Source: JAGOUB01 sp964640945 (lineage in GTDB: Bacteria > Patescibacteriota > Gracilibacteria > Peribacterales > Peribacteraceae). From it: a stretch of DNA of 6,711 bases. Where the stretch lies: positions 1-6,711 of the forward strand of contig CAZXIV010000031.1 of the NCBI GenBank assembly GCA_964640945.1, read 5' to 3'. How positions within the stretch are numbered: position 1 is the stretch's first letter; each line of letters starts with the position of its first letter. This document shows, in pieces, positions 6,509 to 6,711 of this stretch. Under the pieces are notes generated by a model. The model was given only the letters and a program-made list of their open reading frames with translations. It did not search any database and was not told the origin of the DNA. The translations under genes were made by a program, and so were the position numbers.

Positions 6509-6585
6509 TGGTCGGGACGAGAGGACTTGAACCTCCGGCCTCTTGCACCCCATGCAAGCGCTCTGGCCAACTGAGCTACGTCCCG
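6509..6585 (-). tRNA. tRNA-Pro, anticodon GGG
   Basis: The 77-nt gene includes an encoded CCA. The acceptor stem CGGGACG/CGTCCCG pairs perfectly, with the C1-G72 pair and A73 typical of bacterial tRNA-Pro. The D arm is GCTC/GAGC with loop AGTTGGCCA. The anticodon arm CTTGC/GCAAG holds loop ATGGGGT, placing GGG at positions 34-36. The variable loop is AGGCC. The T arm is GGAGG/CCTCT (one G-U pair) with loop TTCAAGT. It reads CCC and CCU proline codons. No convincing promoter is seen directly upstream, so it may be cut from a longer transcript that begins beyond the duplicated tRNA fragment. Confidence 0.97.
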
Positions 6586-6689
6586 ATCTGGCTAGCAGTA
6601 TTGAAAGAATGGTCATCGCGCATTAGCGCTTTTTTGATGGGCACTTCGCCCAAGGGCTCAGTGGCCCAACTGAGCTACGTCCCGATCTG
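6564..6689. repeat. Direct repeat of the tRNA-Pro 5' region
   Basis: Copy one is at 6564-6590 (27 bp) and copy two at 6662-6689 (28 bp). They are identical except for one extra C in copy two. The start-to-start distance is 98 bp. Weaker similarity continues inward (AAGCGCTC against AAGGGCTCAG). The shared sequence includes five bases of 5' flank, so it is more than the conserved tRNA core. Confidence 0.85.
6635..6684 (-). pseudogene. Truncated tRNA-Pro-like 5' fragment
   Basis: The minus strand at 6684 repeats the tRNA-Pro acceptor strand, positions 8-9 and D arm (CGGGACG, TA, GCTC, AGTTGG) and the flanking CAGAT. After the D loop it diverges: three bases are inserted so that GCTCAGT and ACTGAGC form a perfect 7-bp hairpin. 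The next part is a separate hairpin, TGGGC-GAAGT-GCCCA. No anticodon arm, T arm or matching 3' acceptor strand follows. It is therefore not a functional tRNA as read here. A decayed duplicate, a recombination remnant, or a tRNA-like leader RNA are all possible. Confidence 0.6.
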
Positions 6690-6711
6690 TTTCGCTGGCG
6701 CATGATACAAG

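Noticed and set aside
6395..6616. Minus-strand 73-codon frame over the tRNA
   Set aside because: Its middle is the translated tRNA-Pro gene, a common false ORF.
6618..6635. Plus-strand GCGC-ATTA-GCGC hairpin followed by six T
   Set aside because: The stem is only 4 bp and no plus-strand gene precedes it in the window, so a terminator is not supported.
1..6711. CRISPR array, insertion sequence or defence system
   Set aside because: No regularly spaced repeats, transposase or nuclease motifs of these systems were found; the only multi-copy sequence is the tRNA fragment and the weak intergenic repeat.

Overview
The window is bacterial. Everything in it that can be supported lies on the minus strand, so transcription runs from high to low coordinates: tRNA-Pro(GGG), terminator, promoter, an 818-residue cold-shock-domain protein, a 269-bp gap with a second promoter, a DHH-family phosphoesterase (NrnA-like), then translation initiation factor IF-2 (infB), which leaves the window at base 1. 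The lineage is not fixed by the sequence. TGA and TAA both end genes, and no internal TGA interrupts the three reading frames, so there is no sign of TGA recoding. The two promoters have perfect TATAAT -10 boxes. My low-confidence guess is a GC-rich member of the Patescibacteria (candidate phyla radiation). It rests on the gene order, the extra segment inside the DHH protein and the large unrecognised cold-shock protein.

Region by region. Bases 1-2160 are infB: an amino-terminal IF2_N-like segment, a Pro/Ala/Gly/Arg-rich linker, a second IF2_N-like segment, the complete GTPase domain and most of the C-terminal domains. Only the last few dozen residues are missing. The 71 bp before it hold a strong Shine-Dalgarno-like sequence about 48 nt from the ATG but only 6 nt from an in-frame CTG. 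Bases 2232-3623 are the DHH/DHHA1 phosphoesterase with an added Pro/Ala-rich tail. It is followed closely by infB and probably co-transcribed with it from a promoter at 3640-3668. Bases 3624-3892 hold no gene. They contain that promoter, a potential G-quadruplex motif on the transcribed strand, two mutually exclusive inverted repeats and a diverged repeat. Bases 3893-6349 are the large cold-shock-domain protein, with its own promoter at 6394-6422. Upstream lie a rho-independent terminator (6438-6460) and the tRNA-Pro gene with encoded CCA (6509-6585). A second copy of the tRNA's 5' part, fused to unrelated sequence, sits about 100 bp further up.

The genes share a theme of RNA metabolism and translation: a tRNA, a putative RNA-binding protein, a nano-RNA/pAp phosphoesterase and an initiation factor. 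Neither gene with an identified promoter has a Shine-Dalgarno sequence. The most interesting points are the unrecognised cold-shock fusion protein, the infB start region and the duplicated tRNA 5' half. I found no defence system, CRISPR array, transposon or phage gene.
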